Shown one piece after another: positions 1 to 11,580 of a DNA stretch of 64,000 bases (positions are counted from its first letter, which is position 1; every line of letters begins with the position of its first letter). Made by a program: the position numbers and the translations under genes. The notes beneath the pieces are model-generated. The model saw only the letters and a list, made by a program, of their open reading frames with translations. It searched no databases and had not been told where the DNA came from. This DNA comes from Portulaca oleracea (lineage: Eukaryota > Streptophyta > Magnoliopsida > Caryophyllales > Portulacaceae), in contig CM055881.1 in NCBI GenBank assembly GCA_029582165.1, positions 16,015,094 through 16,079,093 of the forward strand, in the 5' to 3' direction.

Positions 1-1296
1 AAAGAATGAAAGAATTTGCCAGAATCGAACAAAGAGAAACAGAAGAAAACGCACACTTCTCCTTTTTCAATACCAGTGATTAATATGTTATTTGAGAGTT
101 ATTAAGCATTCGAAACACACATTACTCGACTAATACACACACACAAGCACGACCCTTTGAAAACTTGATCATATTTACAACACTTAATTAACATAGACGA
201 TTCTCAGATTATGAGGAACAAGAATTACCAAGCAAGGACTCAACCAAACACATAGCAACAATGTAGTAGGGCACGACGAGAGCAGAGCATGGCTAAAAGT
301 TTGAAACGGGGTTTACACTGGGAGTGGTGGTTGACGATTTAGAAGCGGTAACGGCGATCGAGCGGTTAGGGATCGGTCGGAGGCAAGATGATGGCGACGG
401 TGATCGGCAATAGCGGCACAACCGGAAATAGAGCAACTGGACAGGCGTCGCGACTCCGGCGGCTGGGCGACAGAAAGAGGAGGGGAAAAGTAGAGAGAAA
501 CAGAGAAGGGAAAGAATAGAGGGAGTAGTCTGCGTGGGTTTTGTGGTTGGGGGTTTTAGGTTTAGCCAAATAATTACTCTCTAATCTCCTCTTCCCAACA
601 GATTAACAAACCAAAACCCACTCTAGCTAATCTCCTAACTGACTAACCGCACAATCCCACAATTCTAGCTAAACTAAACTTCCATTCCTACCAATACTAA
701 CACTAATAGTTATACTGCTAATAAAAACACACAGCAATAATAATAATATAGTAGTATTAATAGTCACCTATCTCGAATAATACGTTTACTATTGACAATA
801 ACAATATCTAATAATAACTAACAAGTATCATACCAATAATAATAATAACACTAGCACGTAAATAATATTTACCTCCCCATAATTGTAGTCAATAATAATA
901 ATAATAATAATAATCACGCAACAAATAATACCCACATAATTATTCATATAACAATTATAATAATCACAATAACATTAATAGTAATACTAATAATAATAAG
1001 AGTAATACTAATAATGATAATAATAATAACCCCATGAAATTACCGATATACCCTTGTTAGTCCCTCAACGATCCTACGAGCTCAAGTGTCAGCAAAAATA
1101 AACACAAACGAATAATAATAAATAACGAAGTCAAACCTAATTTACTAACGACGTCACGGTCAACATCTTTGAAATTTTCGGGGTTTTACATCATTACCTC
1201 CTTAAAAGAAGTTTCGTCCTCGAAACTTAAACTTAGACCTAACAGTTCGGTAACAATCCTAACGGTTCCGTTCTTCCTACAACTCAAGGTTTTACA
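1..1296 (-). mobile_element. 3' LTR (partial) of chromovirus-like Ty3/gypsy element
   Basis: This stretch repeats 5757-7087 almost base for base, apart from an AAT microsatellite length change and roughly twenty substitutions and small indels. Read on the minus strand it starts TGTAAAACCTTG at 1296, right after a polypurine tract, and runs off the left edge. It holds the promoter-proximal part of the LTR. The small ORF at 366-569 is LTR sequence, not a gene. Inside it, a second TGTAAAACCCCG start preceded by another polypurine copy lies at about 1190. Confidence 0.88.
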
Positions 1297-1317
1297 TCAT
1301 TACCTCCTTAAAAGAAG
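1297..1317 (-). other. Polypurine tract of the chromovirus-like element
   Basis: On the minus strand the sequence CTTTTAAGGAGGTAATGA directly abuts the LTR start TGTAAAACC. This is the expected site for plus-strand DNA priming. The preceding bases (TTCGAGGACGAAAC) resemble the end of pol in complete chromoviruses, although pol itself is missing here. Confidence 0.75.
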
Positions 1318-1373
1318 TTTCGTCCTCGAAACTTGACGTACCTTAAGAGTGAAACATGCGAGGGTACTTTCTC

Positions 1374-2510
1374 TCATTTCCTCTTCTGCTTTCCAGGTTC
1401 TTGATAACTCAAAGGTGAGGCCCTCTGGTTTTCATTGTTCCCATAGCTTCCATTGCTTTCATTGTCATAGCCCACCGAGGTCAACTGAGGACAGTGTCTT
1501 ATGTGATGTTGGGGGCTTCCACACTTAAAGCATCCTCCCCTTACAACCCTCGTTCTACAATCTCGAGCATAATGCCCTGGTCGGCCACAGTTTCGGCAGG
1601 TCAGGACATTCGAGGGCGTACGTCCTGAAGACTGATTGTTTTGCCAATTGTTGGGGCGGAACCTCTTCTCTTGGTAGGGTTCAGGTGGGTTGAAATGGGG
1701 TCGTTCCTTCCTCTTGAGCCCTTGAGTGCCAAGTTATTGCTCCATGTCATGCATTACCCTTTCCACAGTGAGGGCAACGTTCAACATGTTCTGGTAGGAT
1801 GTGAAATCACATGATGACATCCGGTCCTGAATCTTGCACTTCAATCCATCCCAGAAGCGATCCATCCTTAATTGCTCACTAGACACAAGGGCAGGTGCAA
1901 ACTGAGATAGCTCGGTGAACTTAGCAGAATAAGCGAGCACACTAAGCTCCCTTTGGCGTAGGTCCATGAATTCTCTTTCTTTAGCCTTTTGTAGGGACAT
2001 GGGATAAAACCGATCCTTCAGCACCACCTTAAAATGGTTCCAATCGAAACCTGGTTCGGTCCGTATCTCTTTCACACTGGCCCACCATAGATCGGCCTCC
2101 TCCTTCAGGTGGTACGCAGCAAAATCCACCCTTAACTCCTCGGGACAGCGTGTTGTATCGAAAATCTTTTCAATCTCCCTAACCCAATCTTCAAAGACCT
2201 TGGGGTCAGCTACCCCTGTGTAAGTGGGCGGGTTAAAACTATTGAACCTGTGGAGGAGAGTGGAGGGATCATCTTCCCTTTCTCCTCCTTGTCGATCCAC
2301 CACTTTCCTCAGTAGGTCCTCGTGCTTGTTCAGCATCTCAATCATCAGCATGCTAGCAAGGTCGTTGCCTGGTGTTGTTGTACTCGACCTTGATATCAAG
2401 TGAGGAAGGCGTTGGCGCAGTTCAGTCACGGTTTGAGGGCGTTGTTCGGCCGCAACTGGTGTACGCTCTCGGGTAACATTATTGGAGTGAGAACCGTTCG
2501 TGTCCGACAT
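1374..2510 (-). pseudogene. Chromovirus-type gag, interrupted by one stop
   Basis: Gag is the capsid and RNA-binding protein of the retrotransposon particle. The first part (start ATG at 2510, MSDTNGS) holds a retrotransposon gag domain with the typical DLWWASV and FAAYHLKEEA stretches. An in-frame TAA at 1734-1736 stops it after about 258 residues. Reading on in the same frame gives two CX2CX4HX4C zinc knuckles, CRNCGRPGHYARDC (about 1558-1599) and CFKCGSPQHHIRHC (about 1491-1532), then a TGA at 1374. So the gene is complete for capsid and nucleocapsid apart from one nonsense codon. No protease or later pol domain follows; the polypurine tract comes about 60 bp later. The element was therefore non-autonomous or deleted. 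Confidence 0.88.
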
Positions 2511-3424
2511 CCTGGTTCAAAGACGTCGATTTAGACTACTTAAGGTTTAATCTCTCAGCGTAAATCACCAATTCTAAGGATAAACTATTCAATCTAGCTA
2601 TCTCAGAAAAGTACTAGGCAGATACAAACTGTAAAATATTTCAATAAGTAGGCCCATGTAATAGCATCATATTTCACATACTCTTTCATCGCACATCCTT
2701 TGAAAAGAAAGATGAACATATATATACTAACATCTCCAAAATTAAGACTATTATTTATATTACTTTGCACACCAGGGTAATAGTATGTATAACTATCCCC
2801 TATTTGGGATTAACGCACGAAGAAAACAGCACACCACACTCAAGGATATATAACAATCAAACTAACTACGCATAAGTAACTATAGCAACCAATCCTAATA
2901 CTACTGTTACTGTCCCACTCATATGATCCTCTTACATAGAGGGTTCTTCCGGACCGCGATTGGGGTCCAATTAGGATTGTCAGATTCATTCCCCGAGATC
3001 TTCTTCCACATCCAACTCTACCATAGCATCATCCTCGAGCTCGCTCTTTCTATGAGGCTGCTTCTCTCTACCATCTAGAATTTTCAGCGACATCTCTTCG
3101 TACGTCACGTCCTCTTTTAGCCTCCGAATTCTCATTGGAAGTCTTCTTCTGGTTCCAGGCCCTCCTCGGGGTTGTATTTCTTATCCTCCTCGGGATTTAG
3201 GTCTTTAAGAGAAGCTAGAGCCTCGTGCTCATAGCAAATGTCGCGGTACGCCCATCCAACATATGTCAATAACAAATAAGAAAGCAATTTCAACACACAA
3301 AAAAAAGCAAGGAAAAAGACACACATCCCATTCCCCATCCTACACTCATCACTCCGAGCGTAACATCCTAAGCTCTAACTAAAAGCCTAATAGATACTTA
3401 GGAGTTACCAGGTCGCAACCCAAA
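2511..3424 (-). other. Untranslated leader between primer site and gag
   Basis: About 0.9 kb of leader. A 68-codon ORF at 3132-3338 and acidic reading frames around 3000-3130 are present, but I see no domain and do not call a gene. Confidence 0.6.
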
Positions 3425-3436
3425 GCTCTGATACCA
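3425..3436 (-). other. Primer binding site, initiator tRNA-Met type
   Basis: The minus strand reads TGGTATCAGAGC, the standard plant tRNA-Met primer site, three bases after the LTR end (CGTTACA). It fixes the orientation of the element and the 3' end of its 5' LTR. Confidence 0.9.
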
Positions 3437-3439
3437 TTC

Positions 3440-6400
3440 TGTAACGCCCCGGAAATTCAATTATAGAAAAGTCAAAGTCAACTAACGTTAACAGGCAAAA
3501 TTAGCGGAAGACTGAAACTCTTATTGGGCGTCACTGGCGTATCCCTGAAAGAATACAAGGCGAGAAGGAAACTACAACTGTTTGATAACGGCAAACCAAA
3601 CTAACAAACTCAAACTTAGAAATAAACCTCAAAACTAACTTCAAGTTTCTCATAAAAGAAAAGCAACATATTTAACGACTTCTAAACATGTCGTCTTCAC
3701 TTCTAATTCCCGTCCCCAACATATAGATCTTCACCTGAAAACAAAACATTTCAAAAATGAGGGGAAAATCTCAATAATGTCTACCCCTAACGTTAAAAAC
3801 AAGTTAAGTTCATTTCAATTCATTTGAGGGAGAGGGAACAAGTCAAATCATTTCATAAACCTTTGAACCCTTAACTGTTTTCCTCAACCCAACCAATCCA
3901 TATTTTATTATGCGGGCGGGATGTCATATCCCTTAAAGTGACGAATATTAGACTAGATCCCACATCCTCTGCCTATCATAGGCTACGTCCATACATTATC
4001 AAAAGTTCACATTTCTGCCTACCACAGGCTACGACCAGGGTCCCAAACCCTTTGCCTACCACAAGCTACGACCAGAATATCAAGAGTTCACATTCCCGCC
4101 TACCACAGGCTACGACCAGGGTCCCAGACCCTTTGCCTACCACAGGCTACGACCAGAATATCAAGAGTTCACATTTCCGCCTACCACAGGCTACGAGCAG
4201 GTCGGACCACTTTGCCTACCACAGCTACGACTGAATATCAAGAGTTCACATTTCGGCCTACCACAGGCTACGACCAGGGTCCCTGACCCTTTGCCTACCA
4301 CAGGCTACGACCAGAATATCAAGAGTTCACATTTCCGCCTACCACAGCTACGACTGGTCCACGACCCTTTGCCTACCACAGTTACGACTGAGTCCCTGGA
4401 CCCTTTGCCTACCACAGGCTACGAGCAAATAAACCCGCTTAAATGTTTCACTTTGAATTATTAGTATCTTATGCAAAGCTCAGCTCACAACTCTCAAGTC
4501 AGCCCAACCCAGGTTATTAAAACCAGTAACAAAACTACTCATAAAAGACCATCACAATTCCTCAACTCATAAATCAATAATCACAAATAACTATCCAAAA
4601 CAGATGGTCACATTTACTACATAAAGTCCCCTTTCGGGGTGCAATTCTCAAAACATATTAGAAAACATCAAAACACATTTAAAGAGCATCCCAGTGGGGA
4701 TTAGAGCGTAGACATTACCTGGTTAGCTTCACTTCACAGAAAAACGAACACACTTGAGTTCACTAACGACGCGAATTAGTTCGGGCCTAAAATAAAAATA
4801 ATTATTCTAATCAAAACGTGCCCTTCGAAGTTAGTGTTAATTACCTTCTATCTAACCCTCCCCTAGGAACACTATAGGTTCCCATCATTCATGAATTTAC
4901 GCTTTAAATTACCTAACACATTCCAAGTACTCACGTAACAAGATCAAAACATCATTTTCACTCAACAACATTTTTATTAATAAATAACCTCAATAAGACG
5001 GATTACAGCATCCACATAAGAAGGGTCATAACTTGACTTTTCGACATACTATGGGTCTGGTTTTAGACTTTTCGGAAACCTCGGGATGTCTACTAAAACT
5101 CTTATGTTGAAGACTAAGCCTATATCAGCCTCGAAAGACTCTAAAAGTACCAAATTCTACAACTGGTTCAGTCCTGACAGGTTCTGGTAAAACGACTATA
5201 ACTCGAGCTATACAACTCCAAAGTCCGATCCGAAAAATTTCTATGAAAGCTAACATCCAAGGGTATCTCTAGTTCAAAGGGTTTGATCAAAGGATGACTA
5301 TACCTCTTATGGTGATCTGTTATTTAGACCCTATCAAAACTGTCTTGCACCCAGTTCCCATATAATTGGTTATTTCGGTTCTAACTTTCACCATTCGATC
5401 CCGGGATTCTAATTTGGATCTAAAACGGTGGCTAAGGTCAAATCCTCCACCCCAACACTTCATTCAGGAACCTCAAATTTAGACTAATCATAATACGTTA
5501 CCCACATAAAAGCATGGTTTGATTTATCAACACATATATGCTAGTAATAACGAAAGACCAAGGATCCCACGTTAAATTATTTAATTAATTAATCCACACT
5601 ACATTAGAAATAAAGCTAATAACTCTAGTTGTCAGACGAAAGACTAAGAGGCATGATTACATGTATATGTAAGTCACGCATATATCCACACACAATATCA
5701 TGCTTCATAAACAAGGTAATTTGCTAACCTAATCATCAAGCAAGATCAAGAATTTAAAAGAACGAAAGAATTTGCCAGAATCGAACAAAGAGAAACAGAA
5801 GAAAACGCACACTTCTCCTTTTTCAATACCAGTGATTAATATGTTATTTGAGAGTTATTAAGCATTCGAAACACACATTACTCGACTAATACACACACAC
5901 AAGCACGACCCTTTGAAAACTTGATCATATTTACAACACTTAATTAACATAGACGATTCTCAGATTATGAGGAACAAGAATTACCAAGCAAGGACTCAAC
6001 CAAACACATAGCAACAATGTAGTAGGGCACGACGAGAGCAGAGCATGGCTAAAAGTTTGAAACGGGGTTTACACTGGGAGTGGTGGTTGATGATTTAGGG
6101 CGGTAGCAACGGCGACTGAGCGGTTCTTGGATCGGTCGGAGGCAGCAGTGACAGCGACGGTGATCGGCAATAGCGGCACAACCGAAAATAGAGCAACTGG
6201 ACAGGCGTCGCGACTCCGGCGGCTGGGCGACAGAAAGAGGAGGGGAAAAGTAGAGAGAAACAGAGAAGGGAAAGAATAGAGGGAGTAGTCTGCGTGGGTT
6301 TTGTGGTTAGGGGTTTTAGGTTTAGCCAAATAATTACTCTCTAATCTCCTCTTCCCAACAGATTAACAAACCAAAACCCACTCTAGCTAATCTCCTAACT

Positions 6401-6651
6401 GACTAACCGCACAATCCCACAATTCTAGCTAAACTAAACTTCCATTCCTACCAATACTAACACTAATAGTTATACTGCTAATAAAAACACACAGCAATAA
6501 TAATAATATAGTAGTATTAATAGTCACCTATCTCGAATAATACGTATTACTATTGACAATAACAATATCTAATAATAACTAACAAGTATCATACCAATAA
6601 TAATAATAACACTAGCACGTAAATAATATTTACCTCCCCATAATTGTAATC

Positions 6652-6705
<54 letters not shown>

Positions 6706-7087
6706 CACGCAACAAATAATACCCACGTAATTATTCATATAACAATTATAATAATCACAATAACATTAATAGTAATACTAATAATAATAAGAGTAATACT
6801 AATAATGATAATAATAATAACCCCATGAAATTACCGATATACCCTTGTTAGTCCCTCAACGATCCTACGAGCTCAAGTGTCAGCAAAAATAAACACAAAC
6901 GAATAATAATAAATAACGAAGTCAAACCTAATTTACTAACGACGTTACGGTCAACATCTTTGAAATTTTCGGGGTTTTACATCATTACCTCCTTAAAAGA
7001 AGTTTCGTCCTCGAAACTTAAACTTAGACCTAACAGTTCGGTAACAATCCTAACGGTTCCGTTCTTCCTACAACTCAAGGTTTTACA
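3440..7087 (-). mobile_element. 5' LTR of chromovirus-like element, 3.65 kb
   Basis: On the minus strand it starts TGTAAAACC at 7087 and ends CGTTACA at 3440, next to the primer site. The first 1.33 kb match 1-1296. Such a long LTR is usual for the Del/Tekay group. Its first 105 bp hold an embedded copy of the polypurine tract plus a second LTR start at 6981, so the terminus looks like a fused duplicate. An (AAT)n run near 6650-6705 differs in length between the LTRs. ORFs inside (6069-6329, 3938-4234) are not genes. Confidence 0.87.
3955..4435. repeat. Tandem repeats inside the LTR
   Basis: A core of CCTACCACAGGCTACGACC recurs about a dozen times, alternating with AGAATATCAAGAGTTCACAT or GGGTCCCAGACCCTTTG spacers, so the higher-order unit is about 80 bp. 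Copies are lightly diverged. The plus-strand ORF at 3938-4234 is a by-product of the repeat. Confidence 0.9.
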
Positions 7088-7232
7088 ATACCCTTGTTAG
7101 TCCCTCAACGATTCTACGAGCTCAAGTGTTAGAAAAAAATAATCACAAACGAAAGTTTAATAATTTACGGAGTCAAACCTAATTTACTAACGACGTAACA
7201 GTCAACACTTTTGGATTTTTCGGGGTTTTACA
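7088..7232 (-). mobile_element. Remnant of a related LTR start
   Basis: About 145 bp on the minus strand begin TGTAAAACCCCG at 7232 and match the LTR segment that starts at 6981. It abuts the intact LTR, so the element either inserted into a relative or arose by unequal recombination between tandem LTRs. Confidence 0.7.
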
Positions 7233-8741
7233 GTTTTAGTGTTGTAGTAACACTTACAACAAACCTCAGGTACTGTAAAAATCACTTACAGTTGATGTGA
7301 GGTAAGGTAAAAATTATTTCTCAAAGGTGGAGTGTGTAATTATTATTACGTTAAAATTCATGTAGGATAAAAAACACTTAGAGCTATTTTGAGGTAAAGT
7401 AAAAATTATTTTACAAATGTAGTGTGTGTAAAAATTATTACAGCAAATCTCAGATAGGGTAATGTAATGTACTCGATTGTTATCAGTGTTTAGGTGAGAT
7501 GTGGGATCCCGGTATTAGTGAAATGAGAGAAGGTCGAGCTTGAGTATTCGGGTGGTATGGGCAGGCGGGAGCTGGGCTTGATAGTTGATCTGGGCTGGGT
7601 TTTAGGAGTTGTAGAATTTGGGGTGAGTTTTAAGGTGGGCTGGGAATTAGAAGATGGGGTTTCATTTTTGTTTTATTTATTTGCACATTCAATATAAGAA
7701 AATCAAAAAATGGAAACAAAAATTTAGATCAAACTAGACAAAATAAACTAGAAAAATGTAAACTTAATTTTACTTTTACTTTTTTTTATGAATTTTCTAC
7801 TTATTAAAACTAAAATTGTGAAATTCTGCATAAAAGATAAAATGAACAAAATTATCTAAAAAGATCTAATCTAGTAATAAAAATAAGATAAAAGCATAAA
7901 ATAGAGGATACAAAAATATCAAATTTTAGCATGGAACAGAAATAATAATGTTTATACTTGATAAACCTTGGGTTTTGATTGATTAAATTGGATTTGATTT
8001 GATGTATGTGATAACCTGTTGGTTTTGGATGACCGAAGGCGGTCTTGTCATGACAATGCATGGTTGTCACACCCATGACCCGCAACTAGAATTTTAGCTC
8101 ATTGTTTGGATAAGGGTCACGGTCATGACACTACGTGTCACAACCATGACCTAAGAAAAATTCATTGCTCTCTTCGCCAAATTAGAAGGTCATGGTTGTG
8201 ATGTTGGATGCCACGCCCGTGATCTCTCTAGTGATCACTTGGGAATTGAGATGTCGGGCTTAGTCATGGCTGTGATGCCATGTCACACCCGTGACCAATG
8301 CCAGTTCAGTAGGCCCCATAAACATCAAACCTGAAAAAATTGATAGTTGAGACTAAATGTTTTGATTTAAATCATGACTTTGTCCACTCCCCTAGTTACA
8401 TTGGGTTTAATTTTGTACATATTCATTGTGTGATTCTAGAAATTCCATAACAAGAGGGGAGTTAATTTTGGAAATTAACTATCTAATCATTCAATTGGGC
8501 ATAAATTGATTATTTGAGGGGTTTTGGAAACTTTTCGAATAATTTTCGGCATTATATGGTATATGTTGTATTAAATTATTTTATTTTGGGAATTAAGTGA
8601 ATGTGTATGTGTCTAACTCTTTAAATTGGAATTTCAAGTGGAAAGGGTATCAGCTAGTAATGAACAATCCTAATCCAATATGATTAAGCTAACTAATGAG
8701 TTTAATAAACAAAATTGACCGTTTATGTTTTTGCAGGAATC
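7233..8741. other. Unassigned AT-rich sequence with repeated GTCATGG motif
   Basis: No coding region is convincing. Between about 8040 and 8310 the motif GGTCATGGTTGTGA and its complement TCACAACCATGACC recur at least six times with small changes. That resembles the family-specific palindrome arrays seen in the LTRs elsewhere in the window, so this may be the U3 part of a degraded LTR, but no termini are visible. Confidence 0.4.
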
Positions 8742-9025
8742 GACTACAACGACCATCACTCGTCAGACTGGTATCTTGGATTTACGTTATACTACTAAAA
8801 ATATGTGTATTACGAACCACTTTTTTTCCAACAAATTTAAAATGGTTAGAAAAACCAACCATTTCATATCCAAACTACTAAATGACCACAACGACCGTCA
8901 CATGTCAGACTAATATCTTGGATTTACATTACACTACTAAAAGTATGTGTATTACCAACCACTTTTTCCAACAAATTTAAAATGGTTGGAAAAACCAACC
9001 ATTTCATATTCCAACTATTTTCCAA
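8742..9025. repeat. Tandem duplication at the CACTA element's left end
   Basis: About 140 bp beginning ACAACGACCATCAC at 8745 recur at 8886 with about 88% identity. The copied unit includes flanking DNA plus the first part of the transposon terminus. It may mark an aborted excision or slippage. Confidence 0.7.
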
Positions 9026-9368
9026 AAATTGTATGTGGGAAAAATGATGGAAATTCCAACCACTTTTGCTAAAATAGTTTGAAAATTTTCATATCATCCT
9101 TTTTCCTACTGTTTGAAATTGGTTGGGAATACAGTACAGTTGGTAATCCGACCATTTTTCCAACCATTTTCAAATAGTAGGAAAAAGGATGGTAGGAAAA
9201 ATTTCCAACCATTTTAGCAAAAGTTGTTGGAATTTCCAACTATTTTTCCCACATAAAATTTTTGAAAAATAGTTGGAATATGAAATAGTTATTAAAATGG
9301 TTGGTTTTTCCAACAATTTTAAATTGGTTGGAAAAAAGTGGTTGGTAATACACATATTTTTAGTTGTG
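8932..9368. mobile_element. Foldback CACTA-type MITE
   Basis: The left end reads CACTACTAAAAGTATGTG and the right end, reverse-complemented, CACAACTAAAAATATGTG. The two halves pair over about 200 bp each, so the whole 437-bp element is a near-perfect inverted repeat. The CACTA terminus and a 3-bp flanking TTA duplication (8929-8931 and 9369-9371) fit the CMC/En-Spm superfamily. No transposase is encoded; ORFs in it are shadows. Confidence 0.87.
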
Positions 9369-9371
9369 TTA

Positions 9372-9652
9372 TCTATGTGTTAACCGCAACTATCCAAATT
9401 GATCTGGAAATATTTGACTAAATTTTGTCAAAATAGACCAATTTATAGTTGCTATTATTATTATTGTTATTATTATTATTATTATTATTGTTGTTGTTGT
9501 TATTATTATTAATTAATTTCATTTCTTCTTGGTTGATCTAAATCTCAAAATTTATTTCACCTTCTCATTTATTTCAACATTTTTTCCCATATTATCTTAG
9601 CATTGATAGTATTTTTAATATTGGGCCTTAACACAAAAGAACCCAATTCTCA
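9372..9652. repeat. AT-rich spacer with (ATT)n microsatellite
   Basis: An imperfect run of ATT/GTT trinucleotides occupies about 9447-9512. The remainder is plain AT-rich sequence ending at the Helitron insertion point. Confidence 0.75.
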
Positions 9653-10122
9653 TCTATTATATTATTATTATTAAATATATTAAAACAAAATCCAAAACAA
9701 TGTGGTGTTGCCATGTGTCACTCACCAATATAAAGTTATTTTAAATATATCAAAAAGAAAATTTATTCAAGTCATTAAATGTTACTTTGACTAATACAAA
9801 ACTAGAAAGACCTTACAAAGATAATTTAAAACATTAATATGCCATAAGTTTTATGTGGGATGAAATATGTGGGATGATATTGTTACTTATGAACTCCACC
9901 ATAGATACAATTTAGTTTATTTGAAGTTTTGAATTTTATTTAATATTAATCGAGATAAGTTGTGATTAATTTCATATAATAATTTATAATTTTAACAAAA
10001 ATAATTTCATATCACTCATTCAATCGAATAATGAATAAAAAAAGAGAATCAAACATGGAAAAAAAAATAAAAATGACAAATAAGACAAATTGTCAGGTAC
10101 ATCGCACCGGTACAAACACTAA
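9653..10122 (+). mobile_element. Short non-autonomous Helitron
   Basis: It starts TCTATTATATTATTATTAAA and soon after has GCCATGTGTCAC, both familiar at plant Helitron 5' ends. It ends with a short hairpin region GGTACATCGCACCGGTAC, then ACAAACACTAA, that is a CTRR terminus, and sits between A (9652) and T (10123). These are the known Helitron insertion rules. At 470 bp it cannot encode Rep/helicase. Confidence 0.7.
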
Positions 10123-10764
10123 TTTTCTTTTTAAAACTTTAGGCGCATCTTACTCCTCTTCTCTTTCTCACTCTAACTCCCTGCCATCTCTTCCCCTTTA
10201 CTCTTTGCGTGTCTCGGCCATGCAACCACCAGCCCTCCCATTGGCAAGCCGCCGTGGGCCACCTAGAGTCCGCATCGGCAGCGTCAGAAGGCCACCGACG
10301 TTCTTTCGATCTTCCCCCTGCTTCTTCCTTGATTCTTCAACTCATTCTCGCCTGATTCTCCCTCTCGCTTGCTTGATTCTATCATATCTGTTTTTTGTCA
10401 TCGGCACCTAGGTCTAGCCGCCGATAACCGACGCCAACGCCACCAGCAACCCCCATCACCCTTCACACTTCTTCTTTCTTCTTCTCTTTAAGGTATGTTC
10501 AAAACATTAAATGATCTCCCCAAATTCAGTTTTTAGTCTTAAGATGGAAGGATTGTTGCTTGCTTAATAATTCTAGATTATATGTGTAAATTGGTGTTAA
10601 ACTATTAATTGAGGTTGCTTTGGTAGTAATTTTTATGAAATATGTTAAAATTTGGTGTATAATTAATGAGATGGGAGTTTATTTGGATGAATTGTGGTTG
10701 CATGTTTAACTTTGTTGCTAAAAAATACTCTTAGAATTGATGTTTAACTTTGTGGCATCTATCT
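10123..10764 (+). other. Possible 5' fragment of a host gene
   Basis: Joined across the Helitron, the sequence looks like a promoter and CT-rich leader. GC rises around 10200-10450, and a splice-donor-like CTTTAAG/GTATGTTC lies at about 10494. Apparent ORFs here (for example 10031-10411, which starts inside the Helitron) show no domain I recognise. The Athila fragment on its right truncates it. It could equally be a transposon leader. Confidence 0.3.
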
Positions 10765-11419
10765 TCAGTCATCACCCCAGTAACAGGCGTTCTCCACCAT
10801 CTTAACAAGAAGAGTATGTGCGTGCACGAAGATGTTGTTCAAGAATTGGCCACTCGAAGCATTATAAATTAATTGTCTGGTGGCTCGGTCCAACCAATTA
10901 TAGAATGTGCAGGTTAGAAGATGTGGCAAGAAGTTGTGATGGGGCCATGATTGTTGAAGGCAATTGTACCACTCTAGTGCATTATAGGCAGACTCTCTGG
11001 GCTCCCGTTGGAAAATCATGATCAATGTCCTCAACCGAGCGGTCTCTTATGGTAGAAAGAATCTCTTCAGGAATGCGGAGCTAAGAGATTCCCAAGTTGG
11101 TGATGCAGTTCCTAGGGCGATTGTCGAGCCATGCCCTCACCTTCCCGGCTAAAGAAAACGGGAAGAACCGATGACGCAGGTATTCATCAGTCACTGCATT
11201 CATCTTAATCATGCTACTCCTCTCAAGAAAGTTAGAGATGTGCTCTAGAGGTTTCTCGGCCTTCAACTCGTGGAATTGAGATTGCTCGATGTGGTTGAGG
11301 TAGGCCAGCTTGAAGTCGAAGGTGGCATTGTCATCCAATGCCGACAGAATGATGGTTGAACCGCTTGCTGAGGCGGTTGGCAAAGAATAGTACAACAATG
11401 TGCGTGGTGGTTCCGCCAT
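10765..11419 (-). pseudogene. Athila-type gag fragment (Ath-N)
   Basis: The N-terminal part starts MAEPPRTLLYY at 11419 and contains FFPFSLAGKVRAWLDNRP, the typical Athila gag capsid motif. After a frameshift near 11080 the match continues with FQREPRESAYNALEWYN and WPHHNFLP. It stops at 10765 (CYWGDD), so the zinc knuckle and everything downstream are lost. About 160 bp of its leader (11420-11580) remain before Ath-D starts. It shares the MAE..PR.LL.Y start with the Ath-D gag, so the two are related families. Confidence 0.85.
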
Positions 11420-11580
11420 AAGTTGTCATTGGCATCTCCTACGGGTGTTTGCTAGGTTTGTCGAGTAGTTCTCTCGACTTCTGGATCAATTGGGAAAAGG
11501 GGTTGATCCTTCCCGTGCATACAATCAAACAACGAACCAAGATGAGCAACCCTAGGTTCTATACTACACCTAACGATGAG

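Noticed and set aside
366..569. Short minus-strand ORF, with a sister at 6069-6329
   Set aside because: Both lie at the same place in the two LTR copies, differ by frameshift and encode no known domain.
3938..4234. Plus-strand ORF with repeated peptide
   Set aside because: It is a translation of the LTR tandem repeat.
10031..10411. 126-codon plus-strand ORF
   Set aside because: It starts inside the Helitron and crosses its end, so it cannot be an ancestral gene; no domain is visible.
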